DNA of 64,000 nucleotides, from the NCBI RefSeq assembly GCF_018320785.1, contig NC_054884.1, forward strand, positions 17,919,667 through 17,983,666, in the 5' to 3' direction. Each line of letters begins with the position of its first letter. The first letter of the stretch is position 1. This stretch comes from Cheilinus undulatus. Lineage: Eukaryota > Chordata > Actinopteri > Labriformes > Labridae. The notes under the pieces were generated by a model. That model ran no database searches and was not told the origin of the DNA. It saw only the letters and a list, made by a program, of their open reading frames with translations. Below are positions 11,516 through 23,928 of the stretch, one piece after another. Both the position numbers and the translations under genes were made by a program.

Positions 11516-11766
11516 CAACGAGAAGCTTGCTGTTCAGTACTGGTTCGATCTGTTATGTGTAGGATGTTCAGCTAAATGCTATTGTTTTATAGTTTTCTGA
11601 CTTTGTTTTGACGCTTTTTGAACTTTTGTATATTCAGTAATGGGTCCGACGTTGTATCGAGCGACGTAAGTGAGGAGTAATATAACTTAAAGTCATCATA
11701 CGTTAAGTAGCTAACCACTTAGCTTGACTTCACCCCGTCGAATATCAGTTATCATGTCTGTTTGAG
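11516..11766 (+). promoter_or_regulatory. tctn3: tctn3 proximal 5' region with a 3-codon upstream ORF
   Basis: The 250 bp between the LINE and the tctn3 start codon should hold most of the 5' UTR and perhaps the promoter. A minimal upstream ORF, ATG TCT GTT TGA at 11754-11765, ends one base before the tctn3 ATG at 11767. A strong donor-like gtaagtgag at about 11666 could pair with an acceptor inside exon 1. No TATA box is evident. The transcription start is unknown and could lie upstream of the LINE, in the 6.0-6.13 kb flank with its ETS-like site. Confidence 0.45.
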
Positions 11767-13958
11767 ATGAATTCCCGCCTTTGCTTTTGTTCGGTTCAGA
11801 TAGTTATTTTATTTTATGGACTTATGGCGCACGCATCCACAGACTCTGCGTCCACCTCAGGCCCTACCTCCAGCCCCAGAAACGGGGACTCTTCCAGCTC
11901 CGGGACCCCTGCTCCCTCTGGTGGGACAGGTACACAGGAGTTTACCACTGCTACGGAAGCGGTCACTATTCAAACCACTCAGGACTCAACTGAATCCACT
12001 ACGACCGTGTCTGAGGTTCCCACTGGGGTCAGTGGACCCCCCTCTGCACCAACCAGCACCAACCCTAGCGAGCCTGAAGTGACTTCCCAAGGTACATCGG
12101 TGTTTCAGTTTAACAAGATACTATACTAACTGGCGACTTCCGGGCGATGCGTCTGCGGTCGATAAGATGCTGAAAACGCATCTTTAAAATTTAACCAATA
12201 ACTGTGTTATCCGTGTGTCTAACCTAAGTCTTCTGTCCAGGTTGTCTCTGCGACTTAACACCGGATTTCTGTGACATTGGCTGCTGTTGTGACACGGTGG
12301 ATTGTGATGTTGCAAACTTGAGAACCGTCTTCACTGGATGTCCACAGAAAGCCATGTAAGCCTACAAAGCTTTAACTTCTAAAATGCAACTTTACGGCTT
12401 TTAGGCATTACTTCAAGCTGTGTTTTTTACAGATTGGGAGCCTGCATTGAGAAATGGCTGATGTTCCGGGCAAATGTGAATTCATCCCTTGTCACTGTGA
12501 CGGATTCATTGTTTTGTGTCCGGTCCAAAGGTATGCACAGTCATAAGTAATTATTGATCTAAAAACATTGTATGATAACCTTAGAAGTAGGTGATGATAA
12601 TTAAGGCTTTGACAGGAGGAGTCACTGATTATGTTACAGCAAAAATCACAAGAATAATGTATTCTTCACCCTTGCACCTAAGATTTAGTATTTTTTAACC
12701 TCTTCCAAACAGATGATTCACCCAAATCCCATCCAGCTCTGCCTCAGTATAAAGCTTTGGGGGACTCGTATCACTTCTCCCCACCAGCACCTCTGAGCAT
12801 CAGCTACAGCAGAGATTTCTACCGGGTAAACGGATATTTAATTTTTGCATTAGTAATATGATATCTAAAGTGCAAAAACACATGAAGAAAACCTTTGGGA
12901 CTGCAAGTGTCAAGGCAGCACTGACAGTGAGTTAGAGTGTATAATAGTGTTATGGATTGTGCTGTTGTCTTTATGTTTTTAGGCTGATGATGTCATCCAG
13001 ACATATTTCATCAACTCCTCTGTGTGGAGTTTTCTTCGTCAGCCATCTCCACTGGCTGCTGCTGATTTTTGTGTCAACCGCAATCCTGCAAGTACGTGAA
13101 CACCACATAAAAACTACATGCAACCTATTTTGTGTGGAGGGACATTGATAAAGTAATCTCAAATTTTGGGTAGGTGTGGGTGGAGTTCCCCAGCATGCCC
13201 TTCGGCAGAATGCTTACATGTGTTTAATTGTGTTGGGACACATTTGCACCATGAGTAAAGCTATCCACCAAGTTAGAGTTTCTGCCAATTCCTTCCTACA
13301 CCATCTGCTTCCTACAGGAAGCAGATGGTGTATTCTTCATCAGTATGTGTTGTTTGCTGTGTATATTCCTTTATTATAGAAATGTGGCTTTACCTTTTGC
13401 CAGTGAAAACAGATTAGATATCACTGTACAACTCCTCTACTACTCAGTATGTAACTTAGACTTTAAATGAAATACTTTTTACTTTTATTTGAGTGGATTT
13501 ATAAAACTGTACTTTTAAGTACATTTTAACCAGAATACCTGTACTTTTACTTGAGTGCAATAGTTGAGTACTTTTTTACCCCTGCATACAATAGAGTGAA
13601 ATCTTCTCATTGACAAACTTTGCTGTCTTTTGTCGCTCATAAAGGTGCATCAGTATACTTTTCAGTCTGTTTCATAACCAAGGAAAAACTCCTCAGCTTA
13701 AAAAAACAGTTTAGATTTTCAACTGTTGTTGATACTGTGCGAAGCCTTAGAGTTGTTGACCATTTGGTTTTTGAAGCCAGTCCGTGATGGTTGCAAACTA
13801 ACTTTTTATCAACTAAGAAACAGACAGAGGGAGGAAGAAAGGGGCAGTCTTAAGCCTTCTGACATACAGCGACAAGATACAGACTTGAGGTCATATCAGC
13901 CATGTGTGTACTTATACAGAAATTCAATTTAAGCAAAAAGAAAAATAAATAAATAAAC

Positions 13959-14028
<70 letters not shown>

Positions 14029-17000
14029 GATCCATTTGTAGTATAAAATATCTGCATTTAACAGTCATATTGTCTGTTTTCTCTTTTTTTCTATCTGCAG
14101 AGTTCCTAAGGTCTGGGTCTCTGTCTTGTACCCGAATGTTGACTCCTCAGTCATGCACCACAGATCCAACTCTTAGCGCTCACTCCTACTTCTCAGACAT
14201 GAGTTTGATCAAGGTCAGCAAGGCTACTTGCATGTTATCTTTTTAGAGACACTTTTAAGTGTATGTGAACATGTACTTACATACTTACAGAGATGTAATA
14301 TCTTCATCACAGGTACCGATTTTTGATATGGTACAAGTGTCTGACTTACTGGTAAGTTTCAGAGTGTAATTACAGACCAAAACCAGGCATGGCAAAGGTG
14401 TAAACACTTTCATTTTCGACTTTGGAATGCCAAGACTTGCATTTTTCCTGCATGTCATAAGAAAAATCTGTAATAAAGTACAAATAAGGCTTTAAAAAAC
14501 CTGTCAAATCACAGTAGCAGTGTTTATAGTGATGCAACAAAACAGTAAGATTTTTAAAGCAATGTTTAAGGTCAACATGTTCTTGAAAAATAAGGATGTT
14601 TTTTAAATTTCAGGTCCCAGTTACTCCATTGTCTAACTGGCCTTTGCCAAGCAAACAAAACAACTCCTGTGTCAATGTGGCAGAAAAGGTGAGTAGCTTG
14701 AAAACAAAATGACTTTTTGTCCTGTAAATCACAAAAATGTCAAGCTCATACACTCCTTTTCCTGATCTTCCTGTAGGTGGAGTTTGTCATTGGATACACA
14801 GGCAAAGGGGAGCTCACGTATGCAACAGTGAACGTAGTCTTGGCTGATGTCGATCCAAATCAGCCATTGTTGCAGACGCACTCAGTGCAGTTTAAGGTAA
14901 AAGCTGTAAAAGCTGGAGTCGTCATCACCAATTGAGCATTAGTGAAAAATAAAAAAAGCATGATTGCAATAATTTCTCTTCCAGCTGGAAGAACCCAGTC
15001 CCACTCTTGGTGCTCCAGTCCCTGCATTTGGACTCCCTGCTGGATCTCCAGTCATTGGTCGCTTTAATGAAGAATTGAAGCCTGTATCCTTGAAAAAAAA
15101 GTTTTTTCTAGCTATAAGGTTCCTTCACTTATCTTAGAGTCAATTATGGTTCCTTGACGATGAGTTAGCTGACCACGCTGGGGTTGTCACAGGGTGGGGA
15201 GTGTTCATCTGACCCAACCAGACGAGCACCCATCCTCTTCACACACAACTCCATCACTGGCTGCACTTTCAGGTGATTTGTTCGTCCTCAGTAATCTCTA
15301 ATACAACCAGTGTTTCTTACACAGAATAATGATTGAGTTGTATCGTCTTCCGCGTGTAATTTTTTTGTGCTGCTTAGCTCTCCGGCTCGTGACTGCTCAG
15401 AGCTGCGGTCGCACATTTACGGGATCTTGCAGGGGCTCACTACTCCAGATCTGATCGCCATGAACTCAGGAATTGAACCAAACTGGACAAGGGTCATCAC
15501 CCAGGAGTGTCCTGTCAACTTGCAGGTACAACACAGTCTGAAATACATACAGCCTTCTGAGTACTGACCTTGAAGAGTTCTTGCTTTGTGGCTTTGTAAA
15601 GCAGGACTTGAACGTCCTTTAGTCAAAATCAACAGCCCTTCAAAGCTAGGTCAGCAGTACTATGTTTGAAGTTGTCTAAAGCAGTGGTTCTTAACTGGTC
15701 AGGGATCAGGACCCACCACCTCCTCAAGGGAAATCATGACCAAATTTTCCAAAAATGCTCAACCTCTCAAAGCTGTTTTTTGAAAAATGTTTGACCCTAA
15801 ATGGAAAAAAACAATAATTGAAATTTGGATATTTCTCAAGGAATTTCCTCCTTATCTGGAAAAAACAGCTTTTATCCAAAGAAAAGGAAATAAATAATTA
15901 AGGTTTCAAGACTAATACTGAAAATATACTGGCCATCATTGGAAAACCTTAATAATACATGTATGATTTTACTGTACGTCTACTTAGGGCTTCCCCACAT
16001 ACTCTTTCACCACATTCATGACCCACTAGAAATAGCTTTGCTAGCAATTTTTTGGGTCCCGACCTACTAGTTGAGAACCACTAGTCTAACAGGTAGTAGC
16101 TGAAGCCATAATTTTGTTTAAGGTTACCAAAGTTTTCTCAGTTTGGTACTTTTCAATTCCACTTTGGATGCTTTTTAAAACCATCAAAAATGACAGGCAA
16201 ACTCCTACAAACAGTCGGTACCAAAGCAGCTGGAAAATTATTTGTGAAGTTTGGACAGGGTTTTTACTAGGATGATATTTAAGTTCTCTGGTGTGGTGAA
16301 AATGTGTTTTCATGACATAGACCTTAAAAGAAATGCATACCTCCTGTTGGTTTGAAAGGGAAACATGTGCTTAAACCTGCATTTTTCCTCCTGGCCAGCA
16401 GGAGGTGACTTCACTGCTTACAAAAAGATGTAATATTTACTCCAAGTGTAAATCTTCTGTAAAGAGGCATGGTACTTTGTAAATTCCGGTCATATTTAGA
16501 GCAAAATGAACAATAAAGTAATGTTTGCCTTAGGTATGGCTACTTGTGATTGAAAAGTTGCCACCATCTTCTCGGGTGGCCAAATCTTGAATTATAGGCT
16601 TTAAACGAAGGGTGACATCATGCTAACTCTGCCCATTTCTTCCTTGTATTGACATCTCTTCCATCTCTAGGAAACCTGTGAGTCAGGCTGTGTCCTACCA
16701 AACTCCCTCTCTATCCGGGTGCTGTGGGCTCGCCAGGGTCTCTTACACCTTCCCCAAAACCACATCCTTGGGGCCAAGTACATTTTTAAGTGTCAGAACA
16801 TCAAGGTATTCTCTCTTAACTGAGACGTTCACATCAAAAATGCTAGATTCTTTGTAGCTGAAGTGGTTAAATAGAAATATTTAAATGCTCTCTTTCTTTC
16901 CTTCCTTTCAGTGCCCTTTGACATCCTTTATCGCTCTAACCACAGAGGTGACATTTGTGGACACTACAGTTTACCCAGAACGCCCCTTGGGCTCACCCCA

Positions 17001-17157
17001 GCCTAACTGGAAGTTTCCATTTGGTTTCTTCACCAGAGGCTCTGCTGAGCTGGACGGGCACCTTGTTACTAACAGCTGTGACACTGACAAGGTCACATGG
17101 AGTTTAATGCTGTTCACAGTGATCTTACTAACAGGATTAGAATTCTTCTTCAGGTAG
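11767..17157 (+). CDS. tctn3: Tectonic-3 (ciliary transition zone protein)
   Basis: Component of the MKS/B9 transition-zone complex that gates membrane protein entry into the primary cilium; human TCTN3 underlies Joubert and orofaciodigital syndromes. Fourteen coding exons: 11767-12091, 12241-12355, 12433-12530, 12713-12825, 12983-13091, 14101-14213, 14313-14351, 14614-14688, 14777-14896, 14985-15083, 15193-15272, 15378-15525, 16671-16805, 16912-17157. They sum to 1815 nt, 604 aa (human about 607). Features: signal peptide (residues 1-23), Ser/Thr/Pro-rich linker to about 108, Cys-rich [17 protein letters not shown] motif (110 onward), DUF1619-type body and a C-terminal membrane helix (about 584-603, [18 protein letters not shown]). 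The helix, plus matches such as LRQPSP, SCTRM and FVDTTVYP, favours TCTN3 over the TM-less TCTN1. An alternative acceptor may exist in exon 1. The 3' end converges on mto1. Confidence 0.96.
13298..13331. repeat. Perfect inverted repeat (hairpin) in tctn3 intron 5
   Basis: Arm acaccatctgcttcct (13298-13313), a 2-bp spacer, then its exact reverse complement (13316-13331). One further pair (13297/13332) extends the arms to 17 bp. The spacer is too short for a microRNA hairpin. Confidence 0.9.
13425..13590. repeat. Fragment of a hAT-type MITE
   Basis: gtactttta/acttgagt-rich text with tacttttacttgagtgcaa matches the interior and one end of the family seen complete at 19033-19356. The other end is missing. 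Confidence 0.5.
13958..14028. repeat. (TA)n microsatellite
   Basis: Alternating TA with occasional tg interruptions over about 70 bp, in tctn3 intron 5 and 70 bp upstream of exon 6. Likely polymorphic in length. Confidence 0.95.
15682..16083. mobile_element. hAT non-autonomous element in tctn3 intron 12
   Basis: The left terminus cagtggttcttaact is inverted at the right end (agttgagaaccacta). Imperfect 8-bp flanks gtctaaag (15674-15681) and gtctaaca (16084-16091) agree at six positions. No coding capacity in 402 bp. Confidence 0.75.
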
Positions 17158-17335
17158 CTGGAGCGCTAACAGCACAGCAGGAGGCAAAGAGTTTAGTTGG
17201 ATTTCTAACAGGTTATTTTATTTAGTAAGACTTTTTACAGCATTGAAATGAAAACCCCATTTATTTATTCTTTTGTACATTTTTAGGAATAAATACATTT
17301 TTACAAAAAAACAAACAAACATTGTTTGAGTCATT
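17158..17335. terminator. Overlapping 3' ends of tctn3 and mto1
   Basis: Only 178 bp separate the two stop codons of these convergent genes. The plus-strand AATAAA for tctn3 is at 17288-17293. Minus-strand AATAAA signals for mto1 lie at 17264-17269 and 17260-17265 (TTTATT on the plus strand). Each signal lies inside the other gene's expected 3' UTR, so the two mRNAs should overlap antisense by several tens of bases. Cleavage positions are inferred from the signals. Confidence 0.7.
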
Positions 17336-20300
17336 TCACTGTGGTAAAGTTGCAGTACTTGGACACAGCTCCTCCTCTCTTTGGTCTGGTTTGTTTCTGT
17401 GTAGTCTTCTCTCCGTCTGTTTCATGTGGTGTACGTAGTTAAGGAGATGGACAATTGCAGCCGGAGTTATGCCTTGTAAACGTGTCGCAGCACCAAGCTG
17501 GAAAATAAATGGATAGTAGTACTGCATTTAAAATTTTTCTCTATATTATATAACAAAAGTTTAAACTTTAACCACTACTGATGTCTAGAAAAAAAAAAAA
17601 AAAACACTAGAAACTCACAGTGCTGGGTCGAACTCTGTCCAAAATCTCTCGTACTTCCTGTGACAGTGAAACAGGCAGAGAGAAATAGTCCAAGTCCTGG
17701 GGGAGAATCATGTTCTCCTCCTTCTGAATTCTCTCAATCTCTTTCTTCTGAAGGTCACAGTGAGGTCGGTACACAGCTAAATAAAACAGTGAGATATAGA
17801 CAATTTAAATCAATTTGACTGTATATATCGAAGAACCCTTCAATGAACCAGCAGAAGGTGCCATCTGCTTATGGGGTCTCTTGTTTCAACGTCCCCTATC
17901 CTTTACTACTGAACCTCAAAATTGAAAAATATAACTTATTTTGTTGATATCGAACAGTTTAAATGATCATATGTATTTATAAACTAATTTAGATCTATTG
18001 TCTTAACATTAGAAAAACCTAAAACATCTCGACAGATGTGTGTTAAGAACCCAATTTCATGATATGTATCACATAATAAGTGGAGTGTTACATCACTCTC
18101 CTATTGCACTACAGTTAATTCTATTTTTGTAGCAAAGATAAATAAATCCAGTTTTCATTGCTTCAGCCCTAAAAAACCACAAAAACTCCTTACCTTCGAT
18201 TTTGAGTCTTTGTGCGAACTCCATGTATGAAGAAAGGCACTCTGGGATGGCTGAAGCCAGCATTTCAAAGTTCACATCCTTGTACTGCAGCAAATCTAGA
18301 CCACTGAAGAAAATAACACTAAAATAAAATCCTTTATCGATGTACCTCTCACTGTTTCTTCAGATTAAGTACTCACGTCATCATGGAGCTCTTGGACTCA
18401 CTCAGACAGACGTCGGGGAGCTTTTTCTTCCAGTTTGGTGCTGACAGAGCGAGAGCCTGCAGGGCTGACAGAGCGCCCTGCAGAGAGTTCTTCACTCTCA
18501 CAGCCTCCTGGTAACGCAAGGATGACACACAACCCACCTCCTCGAACCCTGACAAAAGACAAAAAACACAACTTGGAGATGACCTAATAAAACTTAAGGT
18601 TATCTTACATTCAGACATTTATGTAGATGTCAGTGAAATAAATGAGTTTACAGTATACTGTACAAAACCCTAACTCAGAGTTCAAATTGCAGCCCTCTAC
18701 TTCTTCTGCTGTCTGAGAAGCACTACTATAGATTGTAGGAAGGTAAAAGGAGAAGATAAACTCAATCCATACTTTCTAAAACTCTATGTCCTATTACTGA
18801 TCAAATTAAGTGCATATTTAATCTGTCCCTCTCTGAAGGAGGTCTTGGAAGATAGCACATGCAGTCCCAGAACAGACAAACCGGTACATTCCCAAACTGT
18901 AAAAACTTGGAGTCATTTATCAATAATCAAATCAAATAATTCCTCTCCAGTGATCATGTATTAAGTCCACATCAGTCTGGGTTTAGAGCCAACCGCAGTA
19001 CTTTCTCTGCTGTCACATCTGTTACGAATAATCAGAGGTGGAAAAAGTACATGGTTATTGTACTCAAAAAAAAAAGTACAGTTACTCTGGTTTAAATTTG
19101 CCCAAGTAAAAGAACTGGTCTAAAAATCTACTCAAGTAAAAGTAAAATGTATAATTAAGTTGAATTTCAGTACTGAGTACCAGGCTACTTAGGAGTTGTT
19201 CCATTTTTTTGTATAATAGCTGTTTTGGGGTGTGATGTGGAAAGTGCAGTAACTGGTTAAACCTCACTCAAGTAAAAGTACTGATTTCAAAGTATTCAAA
19301 AACACTAATCAGTGACAGTAATTTAAGTAAATGTAATTCATTACTTTCCACACCTGCAAATAACATTATTTTTGTAGCAACCCTACTACTGACCTTTCAG
19401 AGTGAGGCGAAGGTCAGCGTTGTCCGGTCTTAGCGAGGTCCGGAACTCAGCCCGGCTGGTGAACATGCGGTACGGCTCTGTGACACCGCAACTCACCAGA
19501 TCATCTATGAGAACTCCAATGTAGCTCTCTGTCCGAGACAACGACACTGTAGGCATGGAGAGAGCCCGACGAGCTGCATTCACCCCTGCCCACAGACCCT
19601 ATAAGGACAGAAACAAGATTTACCAAGGTTTTAGTTATTTTTGTGATAATAGCCCATTAATAGTATTTAGTGTGACATTAACCTGTGCTGCCGCCTCCTC
19701 GTATCCTGTCGTCCCGTTGATCTGACCTGCTAGAAAAAGACCCTGGGTGCTTTTCACCTGCAGGGCTGGGCTCAGCTGAGTGGGACACACAAAGTCGTAC
19801 TGCACACCATAACCTAGAAAAACAAAGACAAATTCAGGTAAAAACATGGCATTATACTAATTTAATTCAACTAACTTTTACAGTAAGAGTATATTAGTTG
19901 TTATTGTGTTTAACCAGGTGTGTGGATCTCAGCTCTGTGCAAGGGAGGGATCTCTCTGATGAGTCGGAGCTGCATGTTGGGGGGCATCGTCATGGAGAGA
20001 CCCTGAGGGTATAAAAGGTCAGAGGTCAGCCCCTCAGGCTCCAGCCACACTTGATGCTCTCGGCCAGGGAAGCGAAGCACTCGAGACTCAATAGATGGGC
20101 AATATCTGTGAGAGACAGAGAATGAGATTGGAGTTTTAAGGCCAACTTTGACTTGAAATTGATTGCGTGTTTTGTGTCTCTGTACCTGGGGCCCTTGGTG
20201 TCTTGCTGTATATGACAGTTTAGATGAACACTCTCCTTCACAACTTTCTCTACTCCAGGTGTTGTGTATGTCAGGTAGCAGGGCAGCTGCTCCTCGGGCT

Positions 20301-22021
20301 TCAGAAATGGTTAAATGAAAAAAATAGAGAGAGATGGACATAGATTTTAGTATTTTTAAAACTTTTGAATCTTCTACTGTAGTGAAACTATTCAACTTTT
20401 CCACTTTTACTTATACTGAAATTCTATTTGGTTAATCAATAGGCCATTATTATCAATAAGAAATTACAGTTTGTTTAGCTTGATTTATTCTTCATATTAC
20501 ATGCCAAGCAAAACACTTATCTCAAATCTGTTTATTTCATATCAACGTAAAAATAAAATGACACCTTTTTAAAATCTTGGGGATAAAAATTGAGCAACTA
20601 AAAAATAACTTTTAGTATCAGTTCAGTTCATTGTTAATGAAGAGAAAATGTCGGTGAAGAAAAATGTACAGTACTGAACTTGATCGTTACCCTGCAGCGT
20701 ATCTGTGTGTTAAGGAAGCTGAATGGAGTTGGCTGCGGGTCAGGAGGGTGAACTTTAGCCAGAGAAAGATCCACTGAATCTTTTACAATCCTGGGAGGGG
20801 TCCCTGTCCTCAGCCGGCCAACCCTCAGCCCGAGTCTCTCCCTCAGAGTCTGTGACAGCCCGGCACTTGATGGAGGGTCTCCAATACGACCCCCTGGGGA
20901 CATGGTTTGGCCCATGAAGAGGGAGCCCGACAAGAAAGTGCCCGTTGTGAGAACCACAGAGGTAGCTGTAATCGAATGGCTCCCGTTTGCTGAGAAGACA
21001 TCAAAAAAGTTGCAACTTGTTTTTCATTCATGATAAAATTATACTTGGAAATGCGTGGCATTTTGCAAAAGTGGGGTGAGTTGTTAGCAAATGTCAGGTA
21101 GGATCAAGCGAGGAGGATACAGATTCCTGAGAGTTTTCACATGACAGCACATGGGGAAAATATGGGTATCACACTAACTCAAAGACGTGCATGAATAGAA
21201 GTAAAAATACATGACTACATTTATCATCTAAACTTGCTGACAAAGACAGTTGAACTGAAGAAATGAAATGTTGACAGAACTTTTCTAAAATCTAGATTTT
21301 TTACCTAGACGTATTCCAGTGACTCTGTGCTGTCCCGGCTCCTCTGGGTTTGCCTCTGATATGAGCAGCTCCTCCACTGAACCCTCCACCACAGTCAGCC
21401 TGGGAGTCGACAGCAGCTCTGCCTGAATGACAAACGGCATTCAGGCGGAGCGCACTCATTTTCAATCCTAATATTTCATTTTCAGCAGTTTCAAATAAAG
21501 TAGTAAAGACAGAAAACTAAACAGGTGGTTTTTAGTTACCTGGATAAATTCTCTGTAGCGTTGACGGTCTAGCTGGGCCCTCGGGCCCCACACGGCAGGG
21601 CCTTTACTACGATTCAGGATGGAGAAATGAATTCCTGCCCAATCCCCCGCCCGTCCACACAAACCATCCAGAGCGTCTACCTCTTTCACTAGGTGACCCT
21701 TTCCGATTCCCCCCAGAGATGGGTTACAGGACAGAGCACCTGAGGGGGTGTGAAGGGGAGAAAGAGAGAGCTAAGGACACTAGAAGTAGAGTTAAATACA
21801 GGTTAAGAGCAAAGTGACTCCATCCCCTCACCGATGGTGTGTATTTTCTGTGTGACCAGAAGTGTCTCTGCTCCCACTCTGGCTGCTGCTGCTGCCGCCT
21901 CGGTCCCAGCATGACCCCCTCCCACAACAATGACATCATACCGCTGTCGAGCAAGGTGACTGGCACGTCTGTAGACCTGAGCTAGGAGTCTTTGTAGAGT
22001 GGGAATCTTTTTTGACAACAT
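17336..22021 (-). CDS. mto1: MTO1, mitochondrial tRNA 5-taurinomethyluridine enzyme subunit
   Basis: FAD-binding GidA/MnmG-family protein. With GTPBP3 it installs the 5-taurinomethyl group on wobble uridine 34 of mitochondrial tRNAs in the matrix. Coding exons, in transcript order: 22021-21832, 21739-21540, 21422-21305, 20989-20691, 20298-20186, 20105-19915, 19813-19683, 19598-19394, 18548-18377, 18303-18194, 17776-17619, 17497-17336. They sum to 2049 nt, 682 aa (human isoforms about 690-717). Visible: basic Arg/Lys-rich targeting peptide (1-28), Rossmann GGGHAGT at 34-40, GidA signature [23 protein letters not shown], a second signature [28 protein letters not shown], and C-terminal [10 protein letters not shown]. 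The start is in exon 2; the same frame upstream has a stop and no ATG. The longest intron (22035-23928) lies in the 5' UTR and holds a Tc1 element. Confidence 0.97.
19033..19356. mobile_element. hAT MITE in mto1 intron
   Basis: Ends cagaggtggaaaaagtac and attactttccacacctg are inverted relatives. Flanks cgaataat (19025-19032) and caaataac (19357-19364) agree at six of eight positions. The interior is rich in aagtaaaagta. This is a very common teleost MITE type. Confidence 0.8.
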
Positions 22022-22184
22022 GTAGAATGCACACCTGTAGGGAGAGAGTTGTAGGATCAGAAATTGGACTTTCAGGAGACTAAAAGTCAAATTATAATCT
22101 TTGGCCTGTAACTCATCAGTTTTGACTGCTCTTTCTGAACTCTGTCGCTGTTGACTTCTTTACATTTTCCATATACAACTTTTA

Positions 22185-23668
22185 CAGTGTCTATAAAAGT
22201 ACCCCTTTGGATGTTTTACCCTTTTATCGGTTTTTCAAAATCAATCATGTTCTATGTAATTTGGCTTTTTAAACAAAAAAAAACTCTTTAATGTCAAAGT
22301 GGAAACAGATTGCTACAAAGTAACGCCAATTAAACAAAAATAGGTAATGTAAATTTAAAGACTGCAAAGAAATTCACCCTCCTCAAGACAGTATTTGGTA
22401 GCTGCACCTTTGGTTGCAATCACAACACTGTGTCTATGTCTTAATCAGGCTTGCACATCTGGACACTGTAATTTTACTCCGTTCTTCTTTGAAAAACTGT
22501 TAAAGCTCTGTCAGACTGCACAGAATCAAGCATGAACAGCCTTTTCACAAAAAGCCACTGATTAGATTGAAGTCTGGGCTTTGACACAGCCACCCAGAAC
22601 ATCCATCTATTTGTTTGGCTATAGCTGTATGCTTCAAGTCATTGTCTTCCTGGAAAATAAAAGAAATCTTCTCCGAGGCCATAGTTCTCTTGCAGACTGA
22701 ATAAGATTGTCCTCTAGGTTTTTCCTATATTTTGCCGCATTGAGTTTACCCTCTACCTATACAAGCCTTTTAGGGCTGGCTGCTGAGAAGCATCCCGACA
22801 GCATGATGCTGCCACCACCATGCATTGTCATGTCTGCCAAACACTGCGTCTTGTCTGATGGGCAAAAAGCACCATTTTGGTCTCATCAGACCAAAGAACT
22901 TTCTTCAAGTTGACTATGGAGTCTCCCACATGCCTTTTGGAAAACTATAGTTGAGTTTTCTTCAATAGTGGCTTTCCTTTGCCACTCTCCCATAAAGCTT
23001 TGACTGGTGGAAAACCTGGGGTACAGTTGCAGTATGCAGGGTCTCCCCATCTCAGCTGCTGAAGCTTGTAACTCCTTCAGAGTAGCCATAGGTGTCTTGG
23101 TGGACTCTCTCACTAGTCTTCTTCTTGCCTGGTCACTCAGTTTGTGAGGACAGCCTGATCGAGGCAGATTTACACATGCACTTGATGATGGATTAAACTT
23201 AACTCTGAGGGAGGTTCAGTGCCTAAGATTTTTTTTGTATCCATTCCTTGACTTATGCTTGGAGTGTTCTTTTGTCTTCATAGTGTAATGGTAGCCAGGA
23301 ACACCCATAAATTAGTGACTGGACCTTACAGACACAGGTTTCTTTATACTACAATGACAGCTTGAGACACATTTACTGCACTCAGGGATCCCCATTTTAC
23401 TAACTGTGAGATTACTAGCACCAATTGGCTGGACCTCTGTTGAATTATGTCAGCCACTTTAAGAAGTGAATAATTATGCAATCACTTATTTTACTTTTTT
23501 AAAATTTGGCATTACTTTGTAAAGTCTGTTTTCAGTTTGGCATTAAAGAAGGCGTTTTTGTTGGGTTTTTTTTTTTATCAATAAAGCCAAATAATATTGA
23601 CCATAATTGATTTATAAAATCAATAAGGGTAAAACATCCCAGGGGATGAATACTTTTAATAGGCGCTG
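22185..23668 (-). mobile_element. Tc1-like transposon in mto1 5' UTR intron
   Basis: 1.48-kb element with TA at both edges (22183-22184, 23669-23670). The terminal repeats contain tataaaagtacccc at the left and its decayed inverse (gatgaatacttttaatag) at the right. The minus strand carries a decayed Tc1 transposase: VRESTKTPMATLKELQ near 23100 and a C-terminal region with DSMMLPPP on the complementary reading. Multiple stops make it inactive. A related copy lies at 57.74-58.70 kb. Confidence 0.85.
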
Positions 23669-23928
23669 TATTTACCTGAAGTTCAGTCTAACCTACTTAA
23701 AAGTCTTTTCAGTGCAGCAGCTTTCTGGAACTGCTCTGTGCTGTATTGACGAGTCTAACTGTATGTTTTCATTGTGTATGTGTTTGTTTAACAAACACTG
23801 AAGGATCCACAAAAAGTTACACCTTCAGTGAGGCACATCTTCATTTAACACCAGGCTACATGTCAAGGAAATTCACTAAAAGGCGAAATTGAATATTATC
23901 ACGCACATAACCAATAAAATATACTTAC

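Noticed and set aside
13298-13331. MicroRNA precursor
   Set aside because: The loop is 2 bases and the arms 16-17 bp, too short for Drosha/Dicer processing.
11767-17157. Assignment as tctn1 or tctn2
   Set aside because: The C-terminal membrane helix and 604-residue length argue against tctn1 (no helix) and tctn2 (about 700 residues), and several motifs fit tctn3 best.
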